A model generated the notes under the pieces. That model was not told the origin of the DNA, did not search any database, and saw nothing but the letters and a program-made list of their open reading frames with translations. Made by a program: the position numbers and the translations under genes. Shown here one piece after another: positions 46,801 to 63,226 of a stretch of 64,000 nt of DNA. Origin of the DNA: Alviniconcha marisindica (taxonomy: Eukaryota > Mollusca > Gastropoda > Provannidae); contig JABMCL010003662.1 of the NCBI GenBank assembly GCA_018857735.1, positions 802,501 to 866,500 of the forward strand, written 5' to 3'. Every line of letters starts with the position of its first letter. Position 1 is the stretch's first letter.

Positions 46801-47576
46801 TTGTTTTCAGTGCTCTCCTCCTTTGTTATTTTTTTGCTTTGCAATTAGACCAGAATTGGTTGCTGTCAGTGTACTCTATTAAAGATCAAGACCAAGGTGC
46901 ACAATTGCTCTGATTTCCATTAAGTTCAGTGGGTCAACAGGTTGTTGACTCAAGAGTCAAGAGAGGGGAGTGATGTGATGTCCCCAAGGTCCTAATGTCT
47001 GCCCAAGGCCTATTTTACTAAGGCCTACAAAGTTAATTAATTTGTTGTAGATAATTTTTATAATTCCTTTTTATTACAGCAGTAATTTTTAAGAGGGGGA
47101 CCTCGTGAAGAGGCAATTTTTATGTGATATGCATAGCATATGTCAGTGAGATTTCTCATGTATTTATTTATGAATGACTTTTTACCTGAATGTTTGTTTG
47201 CTGTTGTTGTGATCTGATGATGTTTTATGACTGGTGTGAATGTGTGATGTGTGTACCTGGCACCACAAAACATTCCTAGTGCAACTGTATTGACACTTGG
47301 CAACAAAGTGGTATTGTACTGTAGTGTTCCCAGCATCCTATGTTCCTAAGGATTCACGTTCCCAAGATCAGTGTCCATATGTTACTTTATGTACATAGGT
47401 TTTCAAATGTCTGTGATACTGATAGACTTAACTACAACTGGACCAAACTACACAGCAATTCCTCTGATGGCAATGCACTACTTGACTACTTGCACCAAAT
47501 ATCCATTGACAAAATCAGCTCAGAACCTCAAGACATTATACGTGAGACAAATAAACACACAGACATGGCTGATCTA

Positions 47577-47649
<73 letters not shown>

Positions 47650-47794
47650 GCACACAATGCACACACAACTTTACAACAGGGGGCAGTAATGGATCATCAC
47701 AAATCTTTCAGAGGGAGATTATGCTAAGGACCTTTAGAACATAATGGAAACACTGGACCTCATGAATCTAGGGCCTTGGAGGGAGGGAGGGAGG

Positions 47795-47851
<57 letters not shown>

Positions 47852-49050
47852 AATTTAAGAAAGACTTTGGGAACAAAGAATTAAACAAAGGATCCTGTGT
47901 TCCTGAGGTCAAAACATAAGGCTATGTACATCATAGTACACAAACAACAGAACTGTCAACATACAACTTATGGGAATATCAGACCAAAACAATATTGTAC
48001 TTATTAACATTAAATCCCAGAAAGACAGAACCTAGGGAACACTGACATGGCCCTGAGAGAAGACTTGTTACCACTCAGTTTTGGAAAGGATTTATTTGGC
48101 TTGACACACTATCTGCAACTGTGAAATCTGACACTTTTAGCATGCACATAACAATTATTATGGCACGCATACTGACTACAAGAATTGGTGTTCAGAACTT
48201 ATCATATTCTTTGGTGGATCTTATGAACCGTGAGCTGCGATTTAAAATAAAAAGAACACCAAAATGCAAGAGTAACTGCAAAGACCACACATAAGCAACA
48301 GACATTAATTTTTCACAAGTACACATGCACACACCAATATGGCATACTCTAAACAGGAAAATTAATAACATTTTAACTAGTTTAAGAATAAGCACCACAA
48401 AGAGATACCCTAAAAGCTTTTACGTTTAAAAAACAAAAATAATACATGATCAACTTCCACGCAAAAACAAAAAGCATAGATGGTTCAGATGGAACTGGAA
48501 ATGATAACCATGCAATGATGACACCTATTAACATACAGGGCAAAGAAATGGTGACAAGGAAAATGTCAGCAACGGAGGACGGTGACAGCGAGAACACTTA
48601 GTGACACAGACAGACTAGGCAGTGATGCCAATCACATCAGGAACTTGGGGAACAGTAGCAACAATGAACTTAACAAGGACAGGGTGAAATAATGCTTATG
48701 ATGCCAGGAACACAGAGTCTCACAGATGAAAAAGTAGAGCAAATGATCAGTATTTCACACCCAATATTTTTTTCTGTGAATAAGTAAGTAAACAAGAATC
48801 ATTTAAAGGAGAAAATCTGCTACTTCACCTTCCCATCACTGTCATCTCTTTTAGCAAGGTCAAGTTCATTGAAATCATCATAGTAAAGGTTAATACAGGC
48901 TAAACATATACCTATCTACCATTAAAGTTTTTAGGAATCTTGCTCAAAAGTTGTCACAGCAAAGACCAACACTGAAGCTATCAACATGAAGTAAATGGGG
49001 AAAAAATGTATAATTTGGTACACAAAAAGAAATCAGATACTCAAACTTTC
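46801..49050. other. AT-rich stretch with microsatellites, no gene seen
   Basis: (CA)n at 47578-47647 with one ACC slip, and (GGGA)n running into (GA)n at 47779-47848. The open frames across them are artefacts of the repeats. Confidence 0.5.
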
Positions 49051-49110
49051 TTGTCCTGAGGTGGCTCTGTGTGGTTGACAGGACATTAAAATCCAATTAC
49101 TACTACTACT
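49051..49110 (+). repeat. SINE-like 3' domain, copy 2
   Basis: TTGTCCTGAGGTGGCTCTGT through GACATTAAAATCCAATTACT with a (TAC)n tail. It is a diverged match of the copy at 45095-45140, on the same strand. Confidence 0.6.
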
Positions 49111-53966
<4,856 letters not shown>

Positions 53967-54089
53967 TTATCTGAACAGTCTCCAGTAAGCGCCACTCTTC
54001 TTCTTCATCCGTAAAGCGGCCAACATCATTATGTTGATGGTTCTGTCGTTACTGAGGAGGTTGCAGAGATTTGGGTCGTTGTTGTGGTA
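53967..54089 (-). CDS. Probable terminal coding exon of an unidentified minus-strand gene
   Basis: After a C- and T-rich tract and CATTAAG, 40 codons run to a TAA at 53967-53969. They begin YHNNDPNLCNLLSNDR and continue TINIMMLAALRMKKK to WRLFR. Codon third positions are mostly G or C, although the surrounding DNA is very AT-rich. The residue pattern looks protein-like, with hydrophobics spaced as in a helical domain. I cannot name the family. Upstream exons should lie to the right on the minus strand, but none was found before 64 kb. The acceptor is inferred. Confidence 0.42.
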   Translation of the reverse strand, partial: YHNNDPNLCNLLSNDRTINIMMLAALRMKKKSGAYWRLFR

Positions 54090-57000
54090 CTTAATGAGCG
54101 TAGGCAAAGGAAGGGGGGGGGGGGTATACAGTTGTTCTAGTATCAAAACACATTTACCATCTTGTTGCAAAAAGCAGTTTGGCATGATTTTGTCCATACA
54201 CATTTATATTGTTATTACTACCAGCATACATTAAACAATCAAAAAGGTTGTTTCACACAGCTGGATCAGACTTTACCTAAAAAATACAGCTTGCACTTCC
54301 ACCATCCAATACCTATGCCAACATGAAATAAGGTCAAGGTCATGTCTGTGTAAATGGACTGAGATCACTTTAACAGCTTTATGCAAAGTTTAAAAAACAT
54401 CCTTACATCCCCATTAGGTTTGTTTGGAGCCACGAAGACTAAATGCATTACAATGAATTCTCTTGAATAAGTGCTACAGTCAATAATTGTTTTTGTTTTT
54501 TTAATGTTAGTAATGTAGTCATGCTCTAGTCTATGCATATAACAATTATGTAAATTAATCTGAACTTGACAGGATTAGAACAAAAGTGTTTGACACTGCT
54601 GTGATCTTGAGATATGATCAAGACAACTGAAAGTGGCAACAAAGAGTAAAGCTCAATAATAAACTACTCATGACATAATGTTTTACATCAGATTTATATG
54701 TGCAAGAAATTTGAAAACTGCAGCATGAAAACGTTTGATATGGCTGGCCTCACTTTAATGACCAAACTTTTTTTTAAATCTTTTTCTTCTTCTTTTTAAC
54801 TGAATAAATTGTGTAATGCAAATCAATCAAAATAAAATTTATAAAAAATAAAAATAAAAATAAACTTAATCAAACTAAGTCAATACTAAAATGAAAATTG
54901 CATGTATCATTCGCAGGATCGTTTATTGAATGGCCTTTATTTCAAGTATGAATGGTTCATAAATCTGTATGCACAATGGGGCAAGAACTAATACATTTAA
55001 AAATAATTAAAGCAGAGAATATAAATATAACAATTGGACAGAAAGAAGGAAATGAACAAATGAATGAAAATGAGAACAATACAAAAACAAACAAAAATGC
55101 TACCTTCAATTACACTTACTTTTAAAAGACAGGTGGACACAAAATATATTTTTCACTATAATCAGGCAAACAGATACAAAAACAAAAACACAAATGTCCC
55201 ATCACAAACTTCCAAAGAATGAACATGTACACTCTAGTATTAGCACTCACAAGAAACAACCTGTACAATGACATTCTATTTAGTATAAATTAGATAACCA
55301 TCAGTGTTTCACTTGACTAGCAAAAAACTAACATTAAATGAGGTGGCCTCCTGGTATTAAGGGGGGAAGTCAACAATGGGGTTGACCTGTATTTACATCA
55401 GCAGAATTAAAATAACAACAAAAACACTACAAGTGAGTGAGGAAAAAAGGTGACTATACATGGTGCTGACACATAGTAGCATTCTACAAAATGTATGGGT
55501 GAGGCAGCCAAGTGCACAGCACATCATGTTACAAAATGATCAAGGAAAGTCAGCCACAACAGTCATTCAAAACTCAACCTTTATTCATCTGCAATGGTTG
55601 TGGAAATTCCACATAAGTGTCCCAGTACATTTTTGCTCTGCCATGGGTATGAACACCCATATATAGCACACCTGCTGTGTTTTTTGTTGTTGTTGTCACC
55701 CCTGCACCCCACTCCAGCTTTTTTCTTCTTTTTTTCCCATTCCATCCTTCTGGACACTGAGAGAGAGAGGATTATCATGAAACTGGTCAAGAAAGGGGGG
55801 GGGGGGGGGGGGGGTGGCGAGTAAAAAGCTACTGCCCAAAGTGTGATTTAAATTCAATTTTTTTCCATCTGGACTCAGACTTGTTTATGGCACCTTCACT
55901 GGTATCATACAATGCACAATCAGTTGTACCATTTCCCCCAACCCCTACAATGATTTTCGGTTTCTTTTGTAATCAGTTGGCTGACAACTCTCACCCCAAA
56001 AAAGAAAAAGTCTGGTAGCCCATGCCAATACAGACCTGTCACGTCCTCCATACAATACAGGCGCTGGATGTTGCACCCCACAATTTCACCTGACACACCA
56101 ATTCCACAGGCAAGCTATTTTTGTATGACTTGTTAATGAAAGCTTCCAACTCCATCATAAATGAATGTCCTGCAAAAACTCTCCTTCCAGTTTAATCATT
56201 CTGACGCTGATGCAGTGTTAAGACATTAAAACCTTCTGCTAAAGCAGGAAGCACGTTATTTATTTTCCTCATGTTAATCTTGATTGAACAAGCACTTGCT
56301 GAGAAATATAATTATAGCCGTCTTACACTCTGGATGTCCAGGTGACCTTCAAGTAAGGTCAACGCCTTCAAAACTGACACGAACTGTTCAAGTTCAAAAG
56401 TGTGGTTAGCTCATCCTCCAAAAATATCTAACATAACTGCTTTGTCAAGGCAGGAGACCTATCAACAGTATCTGTGTTGTGTACATGCCAGAGTGAAAAA
56501 TACCACTGTATTCATGATCTACTTACTAATCAGACAAAATGTTGATCAGGATAGAATTTATCAGAAATAGTATACAACTTTCAGTTTTAACTGTTTCACT
56601 TTGCTGCACTTGGAGTGCCCACCTGGAAAACTGGGACTACACAGCCAACCTTCATCCACTACATAGATTGCTTTTTAAATTGTTGCTCTAATCATTTGTC
56701 CAACACCACATGTACTGCAGTTCCTAGGGCCAGGCCAGATCACACCACAGTTACAGTGGACAATGGTCGGGTAGTCAAGTAATTAAAATGGCCCTCCACT
56801 GCATCAGCTACCAGCCTTCATCTTCACCGTCACCCACCACTGTCTCAGCCGCACTGTCTTTTCACCTCCCACACAGTGGTTACCTAGGTGGGAGTGTTCC
56901 TGCCTGCCCCTTTCCTTGCCTGACACCGATCTGACCAAGATTCAAAACCGTCAGTGTCAGAGAGTCCACATTCAGGTGCTGCTTGATGAGGGGATGTAGA

Positions 57001-58440
57001 GGCAGTCTGCTCACTGTGGATGGATGCTCATGCAGGCTCCTCAACTCAGCTAACAGCAACGCAGGCTCCTCAACTCTGCTAACAGCATGAAAACTGTTGG
57101 CGTCCCCCATATTGTGAATAACAACAGGCATCACCAAGCAACACCAAAGCAACTCAAGCAGCAGTAATGCTGTACCTTTTCCTCTGGATGGTAGCCTACC
57201 CGTGACCTAACATTTCCACAGTAAACCTCTGGTAGCAGGACTATGATGCAGAGTGGACCTTGAGTAAGACTGGGATTAGAAGTGTTGGGATGGGTGATGT
57301 GCAAGCAATACCTCTGAAGCTGGCATGAATACTAGGACAGCAATAAAACCAAGCCAAAACAAACAAAAAATTCAAGATCACTGAAAGTGGTATGAATGTG
57401 AAAGCTCCAGAATATCACGAAAAGTCTGACACTGATGATACTGATTATGTCCAAGGCCATGCAGATGAGTGACCTAACACTGACCCTTAAACAAACTAAC
57501 ATTTTTGTCATAAAAGCCCAAAAGATGTGGCAGACACACTACTGTTGTTCGCCTCACTAGATGCTGTTGCTTTGGACCAGGTTTGGCCTCTTCCTGAGGC
57601 AACATCAAATATTGCACATTCACTCTAAATATCGAATATGCACTGCAGTACAAGCATCAACACACTATGCAGCAACAGAAATTAAAGCCACAAAATTATT
57701 ACCACTCTCAAGGTAGGCCACACACATGCACCAATTCTTAAAACCAAAACAGATTTTTGCCCTTCCACAAAACACATGTCCCAATTAAGTGTAAACAAAA
57801 TTCCCACAAACCAATGAGCTGCTTCAAGGAAAGGTCATTTTGTCAATTTCTGTGACAGTGTATGAGCATGACTGTGTGGTTATAAGTACATGTATGTACG
57901 TGTGTGTGCATGCGTGTGTGCGTGCATGCATATGTTCCTGTCCACTTTTTTGGGTGGGTGGAGAGGGGCACAATGGTCTATTATGCACAGCACAGTTTTA
58001 CTTAGAAACAAGGCTACTGAGATCCCAAGAATAATTCAGGAAATCAAGCAGGTACAACAGTATAAATGCTGCCTGCAGTCCCTGTCACTGGAGGGAGGGT
58101 GGGAGGGGGAGGCAGTATCCAAAAGTCTAGCAATGAAGAACATCCCATGGCCTCCTTTTATTTTATTTTTGACTGCTGTCATGGGATTTTAAACAAGCCT
58201 CACTAAACATATCTGGGAGATGTGTGCATGCATGCTGGGGAAGGTGGTGGGGGGGGGGGGGGGGGGGGGGGGATAGGGATGAGGTGGGTGGGTGGGTGAG
58301 TGTTGTCAAGTCCAAAGAGTCAGATCCTGATTTATCAACTACCATACCCATATCCCCTCTCTCACTTTCAGATGTTCCAAACCCTTGCCATTTTCTCTTC
58401 AGTATTTTCCCCCCTGCCTTTGTTTTCTCATTACTTATAA
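54090..58440. other. AT-rich, CpG-poor stretch with dispersed AGGTCA-type repeats, no confirmed gene
   Basis: Poly-G runs occur near 55796-55814 and 58249-58272. Dispersed segments around 54330, 56340 and elsewhere share AAGGTCAA and CAAAACTGACATGAACT-type motifs. A minus-strand frame at 56880-57152 contains a 29-bp duplication (GCAGGCTCCTCAACTC at 57032 and 57061) and is not recognised. Confidence 0.4.
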
Positions 58441-58484
58441 CAATAATAATGGATACCTGCAGCGCCTAACCCGCACAGGCCCTA

Positions 58485-58526
<42 letters not shown>
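58440..58526 (+). repeat. Dispersed repeat end followed by (CA)n
   Basis: AATAATAATGGATACCTGCA, then GCGCCTAACCCGCACAGGCC and CTAAG, runs into (CA)n at 58487-58526. The same order is found inverted near 30225-30300. Confidence 0.6.
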
Positions 58527-58528
<2 letters not shown>

Positions 58529-61500
58529 GCAATGGACTGAACAAAAGGTTTTTGAAAAGAGAAAGGTTTTCGGGCTTTCACTTTTGCTGAACAACAGAAA
58601 CAGGGAATTACGTTGCATGCTTTATATCAGAATTTAAAAAGAAAAGAGAGAAAAAAGCACACATATCAGTGAAATTATACAGCTCGTGCATTTACAACAA
58701 TACTATATACAACTTGTGCAAAATGAAAGAAAAAGATGTCCTTCAGACTAGCAGACCTGTTTCTGTTAGCTAATGACTAGCATTTCCAGTGTCAATGTAG
58801 TGTACTCCATTGTATTTTTGCTACCATTATCTAATTCATGTGTGGTGTGTTTTTGTTGTTGTTGGTTGTTTGCTTTTTTGTTGTTTTAACCATGACAAAG
58901 GAGTGTAAAGGGGGCTTAATACAAACAACATGCTAGAAGGGATGCTGCCAGAACACTGGCACTGTGATGCTGCAGTTATTGCCCTTTACTTCCAATGAGC
59001 CCAGTACTGGACAACAAAAAAACAGAACTGAATATCAAATAAAAAAGATAAAGGAAACAGCAAAGGCAACAAAAAATGGAAACACCCTCTGAGAAAGACA
59101 GAGTGGATGGGGAGGCATTCCACACAGATTCATCATCAATGTCAAAATGCAATAACTAACTTCAAGTAAAGTCCAAGAGAATTGATAAGATACTGTGGAT
59201 ATGGAGGGGCGTGGGGAGAGAGAACAATTTTTTAAAAGCTATGCTCTAAGAAACTACAAAATGAAAATAGCAACTGGTTTCCGTGAAATCACCACTAAAA
59301 CAACAGTGAGTGGGTTACAAAAAGCAAGAACCTCGCAGTCATATAATATATATACAGGAATGGACAATACAGCACCTCAGCAGAGGCAGCGTGTCGGTGT
59401 GGCAACGAAGACCCGCCATTCTCATTCGGACCACCGACTCAAATGGCACAGGGACGTACGGGATTGTCTCTACACATCATGTAAATAGAACCACCATAAG
59501 AATTCAAACATTCAATGACCCTAACGTCCCACGTTATATGCATATCAGACCACCATCACATCTGATACACTGTCACATATCAATCAAAAAGCAAGCCACG
59601 ACAGAGTTCCTACGAAATTTTACTCCAAAATTTACAAACTTTCAAGACCATGTACAGACCATGTATTTCTTCTTCAAAATTCTAAGACCAAAATTCAACA
59701 GATCACTCACCTATTTACCTTTAAAATATAATTCATCACATGTCTGTACACCCTTAACTTCACAGTCCACATGTTAAAGTATAACTGTCATTTCATGATT
59801 AAAATTCATATCTGCCAAAGTATCAAGCTAACTATCTAATTATTCTCAAGGTCAGGAAATCATTCACTGATTGGCTTTTCAGTCTGACCGGTTCAATCTG
59901 ACTCATTTTTCACACTTTCAAAGCATAATGGCAGATCATTTTCCCAATTTTTTAAAGACCTATAAAGACTGGAGGAACCCTACACACACAGTCATGCATA
60001 CAGAAATACCAACATTGTTGTCTGTTTTGTGTGTTTGTTCTGCAGGTGTTTTATTCTCTACACTTTACTGTCTCTATGGGAAGTCCAGGCTGGTTCCTGC
60101 ACTAAAGCTATAAAGTCTAACTGTACAATCAGTCCCAAACCAATATGTAGTTTTGCCCAACTATTACTGTGCAACCCTTAATAAAAATAAAAAAACACAA
60201 TGAGATACTGCCCCTCACCCCCACCCCAGCCAAGCTCTTATGACCCCTCTACTTTTTGTACAACTTCCATGTGAACAAACTCCTGATCAAAGACCACACT
60301 TTTTAAGAGCACCTTGTTTTTTAAACCTTACTCTTTGTCATTAGGTTCCCATGCACCTCCCCTCCTCCCATGCCCACTAAAGGTCACCTTTTTTAACTTA
60401 AGACAACATTACCGAAACATTACTCTTGATTACTTTTTAATGAATTTTAATTTTTAATTACCCCATCAATGACAAATTGCCTCATCATTGACCATCCTTC
60501 TTCAAGGCTCTGTTGTTGTTTTGTTGTTGTTGTTTTTGGTTTAATGAGAATGAACCACTGAACAAAGACGGCCCTTCTTTTAAGACTACTTTTTCATCTT
60601 CTTCTTCTTCTTTTTTACCTTACTCATTTAGTCTTTATTTTCCATGTAATTTGTAAATGAAACAGCCTCCTCTAGACAATTAAGATCACTTGCAGTTGAT
60701 TTCAAAGGCAGACAGATAAATGTTTTTTAATGCCCAGTCAATCATGATGGTTATACCAAGGTGGTTCCATGGTAGTGGAACGGCAATACATGAAGCTTAT
60801 GCAAGTTGTGGGTAAACTTCCACTGCTTTTCTCCGCCCTGAGCTACCATGGGATCAGATTGTCAGTAAGCCCAGGTCTGTGTTATGCACAACACCATGTG
60901 TGTGTGTTGTTGTTTTTTATATCTCATCAGAGAACGAAAGCAAGCACCAGATATCCAGACTGAAACCCTGATATAAGCAAAAAGCAAGGAAATAATGTTG
61001 CCTGCACCACTGAATCAAAACTCTCAATCCAACAGAAAGTAAAAGTAAAAGAAAAGTAAAGAAAAAAAGAAAAGAAGAGGTGCAGGGGTACTGGTGTATG
61101 GATTTCCTAGATCCAACAACAGCTGCTGGCTACTTTTGTGAATGGCAACTGTTTTTTGTTTGTTTTTTAATGTTTACCGTATCGTTAATCTTAGGCAAAA
61201 GCAATATTCTTGCGTCACATTCATAATTCACACTGTCCCTATTTTTCTTAGATGTGGGAGAATTTGTGTCTGCACATGCCACACTCACAGCAAGGAAACA
61301 ATATAACACTGTTCGCAACAGGCCAACCCAATCATGTGACAGTTTCAATTCTATGGAAGAGCAAGAACTGAATTGATACTGTACACCAGAATGTGCAATG
61401 TACAAAAAATGAACAGATAACAAGCTGGGTCATAAACAGGAGGCCACCTCAACAAACATGATTCATCACTAAAGAAAGAAAGAAACACATTTTAAGGGAA

Positions 61501-62390
61501 AAAAGAAAAGGTTCTGAAACAAAACGTTTTTTGTTGTTGCTGCTGTTGTTATTTTAACTAATAATGTCTCCCTGTACTGCTAGCTTCTTTTTCAACTTCA
61601 GTTCAAGGATGTATTTTCCACAATAAAAACAGTTTAAAATATAGAGAGCATTGTTAATGCTCACATGACTCAAAACTGGAGAGAAAAATAACAACATTTT
61701 TTTTTTTAAAATCTTATTCAGCTCAAAAGCATTATAAACATAAAAAGCTTCATAAAGGTCACCATAAGGCAGAGTTGCAACCATTATGTTCAAAACATCT
61801 GAGAAAACATGAATGTTATTCTTTCTGCTGATGTAGGAATACATTAATTATCACTGCTGCACAAATGCAAATGTTACTTTTTGAAATGTTCATGACAACA
61901 AGGATATATACGTTACAAGTGTACAAAGTCTGAACTCAGTTTCATATTTTGAAAGCCCTGTAACTCTGAAATAAGGTCAGAGTCATTTTGACACATATAA
62001 ATGGACAGAGGACAATAGCAGTTACAACAGTGATTGTGCTAGACATTTTTCAAACTGGTGTGGCATCTATAAGATGATTTAAGTGGTTCACTGTAACCAG
62101 TCACACACCTGGCTGTCCATACTACTACAAGAGTAGTACTAGCAAACACGCAGCTCGCTTCCCCATCTAGAGCACGCACGCAAACACACACACACACACA
62201 CACACACATCACATGAACTCTCTCATTTTGCTGCACTTTTCTTAATTTTCTTATTTATTATTTTTGTTACTTTTTAGAACCAGATAAACAAAATAACAGC
62301 CAGTATGTCTGACCAACTGCTGATTTAAAAAATAAATAAATTCTGGTATATATGCTTAGCTTAAACAGTAAAATAACATGAACTACTGCT
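58527..62390. other. AT-rich stretch with one CpG-rich patch, no confirmed gene
   Basis: The exception to the AT-rich sequence is 59370-59480, which has many CpGs (for example GACCCGCCATTCTCATTCGG). Sequence at about 60240-60670 repeats motifs such as TTTTCCATGTAA and GATCAAAGACCACACTTTTT that also occur near 13790-13860. Confidence 0.35.
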
Positions 62391-62528
62391 TAAAGTAAAA
62401 GTCCAAGGTTTTAAGTATGCAAAATGACCATTGAAATGATTGACAAATGAGTCACTAGTTTCAGATTTAATGAACTAAAAAAATAAAAATAAATGGGTTT
62501 TTAATCAATTTTATTTTCTGTAGGCTGG

Positions 62529-62546
62529 CCGAGACTACAGTCTCGG
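62529..62546. repeat. Short palindrome CCGAGACT-AC-AGTCTCGG
   Basis: Perfect 8-bp arms with a 2-bp centre at the left edge of the CpG-rich patch. Confidence 0.8.
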
Positions 62547-62557
62547 GTTCTCCATCA

Positions 62558-62614
62558 GTCACGTGACTTTCCTGGAAGTGACGTCAGTCTGGGAGTCAGT
62601 GCGGTTGCCATCTT
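62558..62614 (+). promoter_or_regulatory. Promoter-like cluster: E-box, ETS/CRE-like and YY1-like motifs
   Basis: GTCACGTGAC (62558-62567) is a palindromic E-box. TGGAAGTGACGTCA (ending 62586) combines an ETS-like core with a full CRE. GCCATCTT (62607-62614) matches the YY1 core. All three lie within about 110 bases upstream of the THAP start codon, in CpG-rich DNA surrounded by CpG-poor DNA. Confidence 0.4.
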
Positions 62615-62663
62615 AGATTCTTCAGTAAACTGTGTATGCGTGTGGTCGACAAAAAAGTTAACT

Positions 62664-62951
62664 ATGCCGGCCTACTGTGTTGCCGCAAACTGTAACAATT
62701 TGCAGACGACCCCAGGTATAACAATGCACGAGCTCCCGCGCAATCGACCCGCAGTGAGACGAAAGTGGATTAAATTTATACAATTCAAACGAGCTGACTT
62801 TCTTGCTGCGCCGCATCACACCCATTTGTGTAGCAAGCACTTCAGTGACTGCGATTTCGCAAACCCCATGGAATACCGCATGGGGTTTGCTTCGAAGCTG
62901 ACACGATGTTCCGGTACTCTTTCAAAATCCTGCCTGACAGGCTCAAACTGA
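62664..62951 (+). pseudogene. Isolated THAP-type zinc finger, frame-damaged at the AVPTIF box
   Basis: The 95-residue frame starts MPAYCVAANCNN, the usual beginning of a THAP domain. It supplies the C2CH zinc ligands: C5 and C10, then C56 and H59 in LCSKHF. The invariant tryptophan is W35 (RRKWIKF). The domain should end in an AVPTIF-like box. In the open frame that place reads RCSGTLS, but one base further the DNA reads DVPVLF (62905-62922), so a net one-base shift has probably occurred near 62904. The alternative frame then stops at 62935-62937. No further domain follows. THAP domains bind DNA in transcription factors and in P-element-type transposases; this copy is probably a relic. Confidence 0.65.
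62859..62890. repeat. Perfect 12-bp hairpin inside the THAP frame
   Basis: GCAAACCCCATG and CATGGGGTTTGC flank the 8-base loop GAATACCG. It overlaps the codons just after the CSKHF zinc-ligand motif. Confidence 0.85.
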
Positions 62952-63226
62952 TACGTTTTTTTTATAACCTTGTGGGTCTCTTGGGGAAAGTATCAGTTTT
63001 GTCTTGGGAGCTCGAGTTGGCCATTTTGCAGCGACTCCCCAGAGTGACGTAGTAGGCATATGGTCACATGATTTGGGTGTCATGGCGACGCTTTTGGTAT
63101 GACAGAAAAAGCCTTTTTTCATGTATTTATAACCCTCAGATCACAGTTTCACCTACATCATCGTTCTCAGCGAGCTTTAACGGAAATTGTGTCAAAAGTT
63201 ACCCCTAACCTTGGACTTGTCCTTTA

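Larger units (their letters stand above)
62391..63226. mobile_element. Possible TIR-bounded element carrying a THAP domain
   Basis: The left end TAAAGTAAAAGTCCAAGGTT (62391-62410) and the right end, read inward, TAAAGGACAAGTCCAAGGTT (63207-63226) match at 18 of 20 bases in inverted orientation and enclose the THAP frame. P-element-type transposases begin with a THAP domain, so a shortened relative is plausible. No clear target-site duplication is visible and the rest of a transposase is absent. Confidence 0.4.

Noticed and set aside
56880..57152. 90-residue minus-strand frame
   Set aside because: Contains a 29-bp slip duplication and no recognisable domain; evidence is too weak for a gene call.
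59310..59777. 155-residue plus-strand frame
   Set aside because: Composition follows local base content; only the short CpG-rich patch is unusual and it is reported separately.
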